Shown here piece after piece: positions 19,291-28,067 of a stretch of 64,000 nucleotides of DNA; positions within the stretch are counted from its first letter, which is position 1; each line of letters starts with the position of its first letter. Source of the DNA: DYJB01 sp963777165 (lineage in GTDB: Bacteria > Chloroflexota > Anaerolineae > Anaerolineales > E44-bin32); NCBI GenBank assembly GCA_963777165.1, contig CAVZPO010000027.1:1-64000 (forward strand), read 5' to 3'. A program made the position numbers and the translations under genes. Below the pieces are notes generated by a model. The model ran no database searches and had not been told where the DNA came from. It saw nothing but the letters and a program-made list of their open reading frames with translations.

Positions 19291-20943
19291 AGCTTCTTTC
19301 TCTTGGTTGGTATGTGCACGCTTGCCCTGCTCGGGTTGCTCTCTCCGGATGGACCAGGACGTCGACCGTCAGGGCCAGCGCGGCAGTCGTCACCGCGCCA
19401 TAGGCGGCCGACTTGAGTACGATCGCCGGATCATAGATTCCCGTCTGCATCATGTCCACTACCCGTCCAGCGGTTGCGTCGAAGCCGTGGCCCGGCCCGG
19501 CCAGCCGGACCTCGGCCATAGCGTCGCTGGCATCGTAGCCAGCGTTGTCGACGATAGTCCGGAACGGTTCCGCTAGCGCCCTGATGAGAATGCGATAGGC
19601 GGCGCGCTCGTCCGGGCCATCGCTGCTGGCCAGCATTCCTTGCAGCGCCGGCCTGCAGGCGAGCAGCGCCACGCCGCCCCCAGGCACCACGCCCTCCATC
19701 ATCGCCGCCCGCATAGCCGCTGCCGTCCGTTCCGCCACCTCTTGCCTGGTCGTGATCTCGAATTCGGTCGCGCCGCCAATCCACAGCGTGGCCGACCCGC
19801 CCATCAGTTTGCCGATCCGCTGTAGAAGCTCTCCACGCAGCACCGTATCATCGGTTTGGTCGAACATGTCGCGCAGGGTGGCGATGTGCTGGCGCAGGGC
19901 TCGCGGGCTCCCTTTGCCGCCGACGAAGCCAAAGGTACGCAGGTCGGCCCAGGCTCGCCGCGCGCGCCCGAAGTCCCGAGGCCGAATGGAGTGGAATGTA
20001 TCGCCGGCCACCTGAACAAAGGCGCGCCCGCCTGTCAGGATCGCCAGGTCTTCTAGCGCCCAGGCCTGCTGAGGCTTGTCCCAGCCGGGCGTCCTAACGG
20101 CGATCACCTGGAACCTGCTCGGGTTCTTGTTGGCCAACAGGAATCCGATGGCCCGATCCGAAATCCTGCCAGCCACGATTACCAGCGACGGGGATCTCGG
20201 CGCGGAGGGCCATTTCCAGCGCCGGCAAGAGCTGTTCGGGATCATCGATTTCCAGGTCGCTGATCAGAATGGCTGGGTTTTCAAACTCGGTTCGCAGCCG
20301 GCTGTGGTCAACGACCATCTCGCGGGAGCAGAGACCCCAATCCCAGTACATACCTTCCACATATTCGCGCTCCAGCTCCCGGCTGCGGCCGGCTCGGATC
20401 TCCAGCCGGCCGTAGGCGCCGACGATGTCGAACATCTCGCCCAGCAGCTTGGCAAGCGGCGGGTCGTACGACAGCGACTGGGCCATCTGGGCCAGTTGCT
20501 CCTTGCCAGACAGGTGAACCGGTCGTCGCCGTTATCTGGTCCAAGATCACCTGCAGGCCCTTCTCCAGGTAGGTGCGCAGGCGCGTAGCGTTGCCGCCCG
20601 CGGCAAGGTAGTGGATCCCCTCGTTGTAGACCGACTGGAACAGCACCGCTGCAGTCGCGGTCCCATCCCCCACCTGGTCCTGCAATTGCCACAGCATCTC
20701 CCGAACCAGCATCGCTCCCATATCCTCGTCGCGGTCCGGCAGTTGGATGATGCGCTTGGCGATGGTGCCGCCGTTGTCCAGGAGCTCTGGCATCCTCTGG
20801 TCGAGAATGCGTTGAATGGCGACGATGCGGGGGCGCGGCCCCAGGGTCGGGCGGATAGCTCCGACGATCTTGTCGATGCCCTGCTGCATGCGCCGGTAGG
20901 TGGCAGGCTGAAAGACAACTCGCCGCGTGTTGCTGCTTGGCAT
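19287..20943 (-). CDS. Divergent GroEL-like chaperonin paralogue, frameshifted
   Basis: Full-length Cpn60 architecture, about 550 residues once frame breaks near 20,520, 20,185 and 19,340 are bridged. It has an N-terminal equatorial part (GIDKIVGAIRPTLGPRPRIV, GDGTATAAVL), an apical part (LLANKNPSRFQVIAVRTPGW, LEDLAILTGG) and a C-terminal equatorial part (EGVVPGGGVALL, GIYDPAIVLKSA). By eye alignment to E. coli GroEL, Asp87 is kept (GDGT), Asp52 is Asn (LLDNGGTIAK for TKDGVSVAR) and Asp398 is Arg (VAERTAAAMR for RVEDALHATR). The two changed positions are those needed for ATP hydrolysis. No groES is adjacent. It starts 3 bp after the permease gene, inside a sugar operon. Confidence 0.8.
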
Positions 20944-20946
20944 AAC

Positions 20947-22074
20947 CTATCCCTTAATCGCCCCCGCCATCACGCCCTGGACAAAGTAGCGACGGAAGAT
21001 GATGTAGATCACGACCAACGGCACGACGGAGGCAAAGACGCCCGAGTAGATGACCTGGAAGTTGGTCGAGAACTGGCCGACCGTAGCTCTGGATGAAAGG
21101 CAGCAAGGTCGAATTTGAGGGATCGAGGTAGACATACGGCTCCAGGAACTGGTTGTAGAAGAGAGGCAACTGGATGACGATCAGGCTGACTATCGGCACT
21201 TTCAGGAGCGGAAACAGAATGTGGCGAATGTACTGGAACCGGCTGGCACCGTCGACCATGGCCGAATCTTCCAGGTCCTTCGGGAATGCCGCTGATCGCG
21301 CCGACACGAAGATCATCGTCGACAGAGCGGTGCCTTTGATGTTGAGCAGGATCAGGCTCAGCAGTTGGAGCGCATGCCGCAGGATCCCTCCCTGCGCCTC
21401 GTAGCCAGGAAACAGCCGGTAGATGTACTGGAAAAGCTGATACTGGGGCAGGAGGATGAGCATGACGGGAATGACCATCTGCAGCAGGTACAGATTGTAG
21501 ACGGCCATCTGGTCTTTCCGCCGCAGCCCGGCCAGCCCGTAGCCGGTCGAGATCGACAGGCCAACCACCAGCACCAGACTGACGGCGGTCACCAGCACCG
21601 TCCTGATCAGCGCGCCCCAGAACGTCGTGCTCTGCAGTTCCTGCGTCAGAAGGGTTATCCAACCGTTGTATCTATAGAACCCTTTGAAGAAGTCAGTCAA
21701 CTTCTCTTCGGGAATGTTGTATTGCTGGGAGACCTCGCGCAGCGTGGTCCGGGCCCTCAGGAAGGTGTTTTCTGGGATGCCCACTCGCTCTCTTCAAGTC
21801 TCTCAGGTCCAGATTGTAGAAGACGGACAGGTTCCCGACCTCCATATCCATGCTGACATCCTGAGTCTTCGGGAGCCAGAGGTGCATTTCCGCCGACTCT
21901 CTGGTGGGCACGAAACTCCGCACGAAGAGCATGTAGAACGGAAAGATGGTGATGACGGCATAGACCACCATCACGATCATGGCAAAGATCCGGAGAAGCC
22001 GCTTGCTGCCGGGACTGGGAGAGCAGGGGCCTTCCTTGCTTCCGGATCTTGAGGGTGGCCGATTCCGCTGCCAT
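20947..22074 (-). CDS. ABC sugar transporter permease (MalG-like, CUT1), frameshifted
   Basis: Inner-membrane permease with about six helices. Frame breaks near 22,030, 21,785 and 21,095 are bridged. The start MAAESATLKIRKQGR at 22,074 has GGAGAGGAGG upstream. The first helix is IVMVVYAVITIFPFYMLFVRS, and the EAA loop (EDSAMVDGASRFQYIRHILFPL) contacts the ATPase. The C-terminus is YFVQGVMAGAIKG, typical of MalG-type subunits. It pairs with the permease at 22,094 and the binding protein at 23,133. No ATPase gene lies in the operon, so a shared MsmX/UgpC-type ATPase encoded elsewhere must serve it. Confidence 0.82.
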
Positions 22075-22093
22075 GGCTGTGATTCCTCCTCTC

Positions 22094-22978
22094 CTAGTAT
22101 TGCAGGCGCCGCTGCAACCGCTGCAGCGCCACGCCCAGACAGGACCAGCGGCAGGGAGGTCTCCAGCGCCAGCGTCATCCCCATGGCCAACCGCTCGATC
22201 TGGAATCCGTAGGTGAAGAAGATGAATGCTCAGGAACTTGGCATTGGGATTGACATACGTGGCACCCATGGCGATCAGCTCGTCAAAGACGGAAAACGAG
22301 CCGATCAGGCACATCGTGGTCGCCAGGATGAAGGACGGCCACATCTGCGGAAAATAGATCCGGAAGAGCCGCTGCAAGTAGCCTGCACCATCCACGACGG
22401 ACGATTCGATGGTTTCTGCGGGGATGGACAGCAAGCCGGAGAGGAAGATGGCCATGTTGTAGCCGGCGTATCGCCAGCCCACCATGAGTGGCAAGATGAA
22501 GGCGGTCCCCGGTGCCGAATAGATGTTGAGGGGCTCCTTGATGATTCCCAGAGCCTCGAGGACAAAGTTGCCCGTCCCGGTCTCCTTGGCGAACATCATC
22601 ACCGCCATATAGCCCACTGCCAGGCCCGAAACCATCAGCGGCAGGTAGACCACGGTGAAGAACCCGCCCCGGAACCCCACCTCGTACATGAGCAAGGCCA
22701 GGCTCAGCCCAAAGATGTAGACGGTCGGGTAGTTGAGGATCGACGAACACGACGGTCCGCTGGAGAGCCGGAAGATAGTCCTCCTGGACGGAGCGGTCGG
22801 TGAACACCGCCGTGAAGTTCTTGGTTCCGATGTAGTTTATCGTGGGATCGTTGAACTGCGACTTGTCGGTAAAGAGGATCGGGACGGCGATGAACAACGG
22901 GACGATCGTCAGCACCACAAAGATCAGCAATTGGGGCAGGATGAATCCCCAGTCGCCCAGGATCTTTCTGCGCTGCAT
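22094..22978 (-). CDS. ABC sugar transporter permease (MalF-like, CUT1), frameshifted
   Basis: The start MQRRKILGDWGFILPQLLIF at 22,978 leads into the first helix. Breaks near 22,735, 22,235 and 22,130 are bridged. The EAA loop reads ESSVVDGAGYLQRLFRIYFPQM, and the C-terminus ends LQRRLQY with a stop at 22,094, 20 bp before the next permease. The start is uncertain because an in-frame extension (KLPAKPAKRKLSK) lacks a clear ATG. It forms the membrane channel with the downstream permease. Confidence 0.78.
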
Positions 22979-23076
22979 CTTGCTCAGTTTCCTCTTGGCC
23001 GGCTTTGCCGGCAGTTTCGAGTCAAGGATGGCTCGCAGGTGCAGATTGCATGTGATCTCCTCCTGCGAGCGAGTTA

Positions 23077-23104
23077 GGGCGGCCCACCTTGCGGTGGGCC
23101 GCCC
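23077..23104 (-). promoter_or_regulatory. 12-bp GC-rich hairpin with GCAA tetraloop after the binding-protein gene
   Basis: On the minus strand GGGCGGCCCACC, loop GCAA, then GGTGGGCCGCCC: a perfect 12-bp stem closed by a GNRA tetraloop, located between the solute-binding-protein gene and the first permease. No U-run follows. Such hairpins commonly protect the upstream message or reduce read-through, giving more binding protein than permease. This role is inferred from position. Confidence 0.6.
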
Positions 23105-23132
23105 TGCTTTCTCATGCAGAAGAATACGAGCA

Positions 23133-24605
23133 CTACGCGGCCGGAAGACCTTCGTAGCTCTCTTCCCAGTTCTTCTGGGCGATGTCCAACGCACCCTTCA
23201 CGTCGATCTTGCCGGTGAACAGATCGGCAAAGACCTGGTTGTTACCGTTGGACTCCCAGTCGAACACGCCCTTGGCGCCCTTCTTGCGGAAGGGGCTGGC
23301 CAGGACGTTGCCCGTCTGTGCCTGCTCCCACTTGGTGTTGGGCCAGGGGCCCGCGGGGTCTTCGATGTACTTGCAGACCGCCAGGAACTGCAGGCCCTTG
23401 AGATCGATTGGCGTATCCAGCTTGTACAGCGGGAAGCGGCCTTCGGCCTGGGCACGGCAGCGGGATGGCCTCGGGGCTGAAGAACCAGTTCCAGGCCGCC
23501 AGGTTCTGCGGCCAGGTGGGCAGCTTGTCCACGCCAGCACGCATCCACCACTGGTTGTCGATGTTCGGCGGCAACGCGCTCTGCCACCAGGTCTCCATGC
23601 CCTCGGCAGGCGGCGTCGCCGGGATGCCATCCTGTTTGAAGGTGGCGCCGGCGGCCGATGCCTTGTCCCACACCCACGGGCCGTGGAGCATCATCACCGA
23701 CTTGCCGCCGATGTAGCTGGCCTCCATGTCGCCTTCCCACAGCCGCTGCGGCATGTTCTCCGGGATCCAGCCCTTGTTCCTTGGCATCCAGGTAGAACTG
23801 GTAGTAGTGGCGGTAGGGCGAATCCTCGGCGTTGAACTTGGCCTTGCCCAGCCAGCAGTCCGCCATGCGCTGGCGGGTGCCATCGGACCAGCCCTGCGGG
23901 ATGCACTCGCTGTAGTTGACGCCGAAGATCCAGTTGTGCCAGGCCTGGTTCCAGAACTGCTCAGCCTTGCCTGAACTCTTGACCCAGGCAGTGCCCTCGT
24001 CCATCCACTTGTACAGGTCGTCCATGGACTTGACGTCTTTCCTGGGATCGAGGCCCGCCTCGGCCATCAGGTCGCCGTTGTACTGCCAGGTCATGACGTA
24101 GCCCTGCGCCCAGTCGAGCGAGCGAGGGCCGGGCAGGTTGAACAGGTCCGACCAGGCGTTCTTGGCGTCGAACGTGAAGCGGTCCCACCACGGGAAGTCG
24201 ATCTCGCCCAGGTTGAGCGCCATTTCGTAGTTGTCGTTCTTGAAGAAGATCTGCGTCTCCTGGGTGAGCTCGATGTGGTCCAGGTAGCCACCTGCGATCT
24301 TGGCCTCAAAGGCGGCGGCGGTGTCTTCGTTGATCGAGAACACGTTGATCTTGATCCCCGGGTTCTCGCTTTCAAAGACATTCCAGATCTCCCTGTACGG
24401 CCCTTCGTACTCGGCCAGCGACATGACGTCCAGCGTCACGGGCGCGCCCGCCGGCGCCGCAGTGGTGGGTGCTACGGCGGTGGCTCCTGCCCGGCGGCGG
24501 GGGCGGCGCTTCGGTGGCCACGCCGCACGCAGCCAGGGTGCTGCCTGCCGCTGCTATGGCGCTGATGCGCAGGAAGTCACGTCGGCTCATATCCTTGGTA
24601 CGCAT
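23133..24605 (-). CDS. ABC sugar transporter substrate-binding lipoprotein, frameshifted
   Basis: Extracellular solute-binding protein family 1, about 490 residues. The leader has a twin-arginine-like motif (MSRRDFLRISAI) and a lipobox LAAC, so it is exported and anchored by lipid. Frame breaks near 24,490, 23,785 and 23,460 are bridged. Conserved blocks include FESENPGIKINVFSI, DLYKWMDEGTAWVKSSG and IGGKSVMMLHGPWVWDK. It delivers the sugar to the two permeases downstream. The ligand is unknown; co-encoded isomerase, kinases and aldolase point to a mono- or small oligosaccharide or polyol. Confidence 0.85.
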
Positions 24606-24716
24606 TCACTACTCCTCCTGGTTAGAATCGCAGAGCCTTGGTTTCACGCAGACGAACGTCCAGCGTCGGTTCTTGCGCAATAGGCTTCCTGCCTCCTTCC
24701 CCCTGAAAGCCCGGGG

Positions 24717-26135
24717 CTAGCCCATGTGATGGTACAGTTCCCACTTCAGGTAGGTCTCCAGGGCTTCCTCAATGACTGCTGCACATTGGGAACGTACCAT
24801 TCCCACATGGTGTTCAAATCCATTCCGGCAGATGTACTTCAACAGCCCCTGAAGGTTGGGGACCTGGGCGATGGCGATTCCACCGGCCATGTCGAACGGA
24901 TCGGCGGTGAACTCCCCTTCGCCCAGATAGGCTTTGATCTTGCCCCGGGGATCGTCGGTCGATACGCGGAAATAGGTCATCGGGCCAGGAGCCACCCTGC
25001 CTTTGATGGCGCCAAAGCTCCTGTCTTTGCCGAGCGATTCCCCCAGCACGTCCAGTTCGGAGATCTCGATCGGGCTGTTGAAGAAGCTCTTGGGATAGTT
25101 GCTGCAGTGGGTGCAGGCGCACTTGTCTCGCTGGTCAGCGTAGTTGTTGTTCCAGTCCAGCAGCGCCGAGGGATTGCCGCTCGCCAACGTGAGGGCATAC
25201 ATCCCGAGCACGCCCGCCACATCCACCTCGCAGGCGCAGGGCTGCAGCTTTTCCCCGCACATGCTCATGGACAGGCAGACCGCGCAGCCATAGTTCTCCT
25301 CGATGGAGGTCCAGCATTGGACGCCGGCGGCGTCGATGCTGTTGTCGGCCATCCACTTGTCGATCACCACCGAGAGCTTGGCTTGTCGCAGGACAGTCGC
25401 ATCGGGTATATGACCTGCGATCGGAGCATACGCTCGGATCTCCGCCAGCTTGTCGTTCACCTCCGGCGCCCCATCCCGAAGCCTTTGGGCGGCGAAAATG
25501 ATGTCCGACAGGTCGGTGGTGACGACGGTGATGCCCGACCGCTGCAGCAGCTTTTCGCTGACCCGCATCGTCTGGAACGGGCTGGGCCTAGCCCCAATCG
25601 CCCCGATCCGAGCGCTGCGTAGACCACCCACCACGCGGCAGACCCTGGCAAAGAACTCGATGTCCTTGCCGAACACGTCGCTTCCGATGGCGCACGTGTG
25701 GTAGGTCGTATCGGTAAAGGGGATGCCGTACTGGTAGAGGTTGTTGCACACCGACAGCTTGCCGCAGAAAGAGTCGCGCCGGTTGGCCACATCCAGCTTG
25801 TCCAGCTCGTCATCGCTGGCCTGGACCAGGACCGGAACGTCCAGCTTGGACAGCTTCAGGGTGTTGACCACACCCAGCTCATCGCCAAAGTTTGGCAGCG
25901 CGACAATCACTCCGTCGATGTCCCTTTGGCGATCCTGGAAGAGCGCGGCGCATTTTTGGGCGTCGGCAATCGTCTCGATCGCCCCGTTCGGCGTGGCGTC
26001 TTCGGGCAGGATCACGTACCCGTAGCCCAACGCATCCAGCTTGGCGAGAAGCTGCTTGCGCCCTTCGACTGCCAACTTGGGCGAGAAGAAACCCCGGGTG
26101 CCGACAATCAGACCGAACGTTGTTTTCTTGTTCAC
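24717..26135 (-). CDS. L-fucose/L-arabinose isomerase family protein
   Basis: 472 residues. The likely start is GTG at 26,135 (reading NKKTTFGLIVGTRGFFSP) with AGGAG upstream; the open frame continues further but would cross the aldolase gene. The sequence has the three-domain layout of the fucose isomerase superfamily, with Mn-site candidates in the SIEENYGCAVCLSMSMCGE region and a CACTHCSNYPKS cysteine patch that is not usual in true FucI. It probably isomerises an aldose to a ketose for the FGGY kinase and class II aldolase encoded directly upstream, as in the fucose or arabinose pathways. The precise sugar is open. Confidence 0.75.
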   Translation of the reverse strand: MNKKTTFGLIVGTRGFFSPKLAVEGRKQLLAKLDALGYGYVILPEDATPNGAIETIADAQKCAALFQDRQRDIDGVIVALPNFGDELGVVNTLKLSKLDVPVLVQASDDELDKLDVANRRDSFCGKLSVCNNLYQYGIPFTDTTYHTCAIGSDVFGKDIEFFARVCRVVGGLRSARIGAIGARPSPFQTMRVSEKLLQRSGITVVTTDLSDIIFAAQRLRDGAPEVNDKLAEIRAYAPIAGHIPDATVLRQAKLSVVIDKWMADNSIDAAGVQCWTSIEENYGCAVCLSMSMCGEKLQPCACEVDVAGVLGMYALTLASGNPSALLDWNNNYADQRDKCACTHCSNYPKSFFNSPIEISELDVLGESLGKDRSFGAIKGRVAPGPMTYFRVSTDDPRGKIKAYLGEGEFTADPFDMAGGIAIAQVPNLQGLLKYICRNGFEHHVGMVRSQCAAVIEEALETYLKWELYHHMG

Positions 26136-26161
26136 CAAGACTCTCTCCTGAATGGAATGTC

Positions 26162-27017
26162 CTACCCTGTCCAGCCGATCACGCGGATGAGCCGCTTGGT
26201 CTCGGCGTAGAAATAGCCGATGGCCCGCGAGACGAGGTGGTGATAGACGATCGTCTCCTGGCTGGCTTCCAGAACCAGGCGCTTGACATCGTCGATCGCA
26301 CCGAGGCCCATGGCCGTGTAGTAGCACAACTTGCTGATGCCACTGGCAACAATCTTGGGGTACATCCCGTCCGACAACCCCGAAGCGCCGTGCATCACCA
26401 GCGGGACCTCGACCTTCTCGTGGATCTCGCGTATCCGATCCAGGTCGATCCTGGGCTCTCCCCTGTACACTCCGTGGGCGTTCCCAAAGGAGATGGCCAG
26501 GGCATCCACGCCGGTCGTGGCAACATACTCCGCGGCCGCCAGGGGATCGGTGAGAGACGCCTTGCCGCCGGCGGTCTGGGGGCTCAATCGCACGGACCCA
26601 GCAATGCTCCCCAACTCGGCCTCCACGCTCACGCCCACGGCATGAGCGATACGCACCACCTCCTTTGTCCTGGCTGCGTTCTCTTCGTAGGGCAGGCCGG
26701 AGGCGTCAAACATCACCGTCGAGAGGCCCAGCCGGATCGCCTGAACAATCGCCTCCAGGCTTTGGCCGTGGTCCAGGATGGTCGCCACCGGCACCCTGGC
26801 TCTCTGGGCGACGTTCACCATCAAGGGCACGGCTATTTCCATGGGTACCTGGGGCGTCACATCCTGGTTAAACGCCAGGATCAGTGGTGCCCTCTCTTCC
26901 TCGGCGGCCAGCACCGTGCCGATCACCATTTCTAGGCTGCCTGCCAGAAGGCTCAGGACTCCATACTCTCTTGCTCCTAGCCTCCCTCAGGATCTCACCC
27001 ATGCTGACGTGCGGCAT
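26162..27017 (-). CDS. Class II ketose-(bis)phosphate aldolase, frameshifted
   Basis: The start MPHVSMGEILREARSK at 27,017 follows GGGAG. One frame break near 26,972 leads into YGVLSLLAGSLEMVIG and then an intact body. Zinc and catalytic motifs of FbaA/GatY-type enzymes are present: TILDHGQSLEAI, VEAELGSIAG, ISFGNAHGVYRGEP, LVMHGASGLSD. It cleaves a ketose 1-phosphate or bisphosphate to dihydroxyacetone phosphate and an aldehyde. Together with the isomerase downstream and the kinase upstream it forms an isomerase-kinase-aldolase route. Confidence 0.85.
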
Positions 27018-27041
27018 GAATGTTTCTCCCGTTCCTTCAGA

Positions 27042-27947
27042 CTAGAGCCGCACGGCGTAGCCGTTAGGGAACTCGGGGCTCAACTGGTATTCCACGATCC
27101 GTTCCAGGAGCTTCAGGTATTCAATCCCGTCCCGGGCAGCGGTGTCGGCATCCGGGATCATGGGCGCGCTCTCGATGGTGCAGTAGCCGTTGTAGCCGAT
27201 CTTCTTGACTGCGCGGAGAACGGCCTTGAAGTCGACGTTGCCGTAGCCCGGCGTCAGCGAGTTCGAGTCGCGGAAGTGCATGTGCCACAGCAACGGGTGG
27301 GCATCCATGACCGCCTCGTAGGGGTTCAGCTCCTCGAAGTTGGCGTGGAACCAGTCGATCTGAATCCCGATGTTGTCCCGCTCGGTCAGCTCGATCATGC
27401 GCTTATGGTTCAGCACGGTGTTGACGAACTTGCCCATCTCCAGGTGATTCGTGGCCTCAAAGACCAGGCGGACGCCCTTGGCCTTGGCATAGTCGCACAT
27501 GCGCCGCAGGGCATCGACTGCCACCGCCGCAGCCTCGGCGACCGTGTCGCGGGTGATGTCCTGGTGAATGGCCACCGCCACCGTGACGAAGGGAGCGCCT
27601 AGTTCGCCGGCGAAATCGATCGAGGCCTTGGTCTCCCGGACCGCCAGGTCGGCCGTCTTGGTCTCGGTCAGCGTCTTGTAGGTTGGGGAGAAGGGATCCC
27701 ACTCTTCTCCCCAGCATTCGTTGATGCAAGACACCGCCAGGCCATGGTCCGCCATGAGCTTCTTGTGGGTTTCGAGATAGGGTTCCATCTTGACGCCCAG
27801 CCCGTAGCGTCCCTTGGGAGGCGTGATCTCGATCGCGTCGTAGCCGCAGCGTTTCAGGCGCGCGTAGGTCTTTTCGGGGTGCCGGTAGGCTTCCTCCTGC
27901 CCGAAGGTGAGTTGGAAGTAGCTGAATTTCAGTTTCTCGAACACCAT
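27042..27947 (-). CDS. TIM-barrel sugar phosphate isomerase/epimerase
   Basis: 301 residues from the ATG at 27,947, which follows GAGGAGACC; an upstream in-frame ATG (27,998) has no ribosome site. The AP-endonuclease-2 fold shows metal-ligand candidates in LVFEATNH, IQIDWFHANFEE, WHMHFRDSNS and GYCTIESAP. The family includes L-ribulose-5-phosphate 3-epimerase, tagatose epimerase and inosose dehydratase. In this operon an epimerase for the ketose or its phosphate is most likely. Confidence 0.8.
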   Translation of the reverse strand: MVFEKLKFSYFQLTFGQEEAYRHPEKTYARLKRCGYDAIEITPPKGRYGLGVKMEPYLETHKKLMADHGLAVSCINECWGEEWDPFSPTYKTLTETKTADLAVRETKASIDFAGELGAPFVTVAVAIHQDITRDTVAEAAAVAVDALRRMCDYAKAKGVRLVFEATNHLEMGKFVNTVLNHKRMIELTERDNIGIQIDWFHANFEELNPYEAVMDAHPLLWHMHFRDSNSLTPGYGNVDFKAVLRAVKKIGYNGYCTIESAPMIPDADTAARDGIEYLKLLERIVEYQLSPEFPNGYAVRL

Positions 27948-27989
27948 CGGTCTCCTCTTGCCGCCATGATCCTCACGGCACTCTCGCCC

Positions 27990-28050
27990 TGTGTGCAACG
28001 AAGGGTCTCCTCGCTCATCGAGAGAGATTCCTCGCTTCGCTCAGAGTGAC
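27990..28050. repeat. Short dispersed-repeat type sequence (RHSERSEES type)
   Basis: This intergenic stretch contains CTCGCTTCGCTCAGAGTGAC and related segments; in translation it gives RHSERSEESL, a string found spuriously in many bacterial annotations because the underlying DNA is a common dispersed repeat. It sits between the kinase and the epimerase genes. Only one copy lies in this window, so calling it a repeat rests on general knowledge. Confidence 0.5.
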
Positions 28051-28067
28051 GGATACAAGCTCCCGAA

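Noticed and set aside
18620..20245. A single protein joining chaperonin and propeller
   Set aside because: The continuous frame arises only because of a frame break near 19,340; the alternative frame gives a natural chaperonin stop overlapping the propeller ATG.
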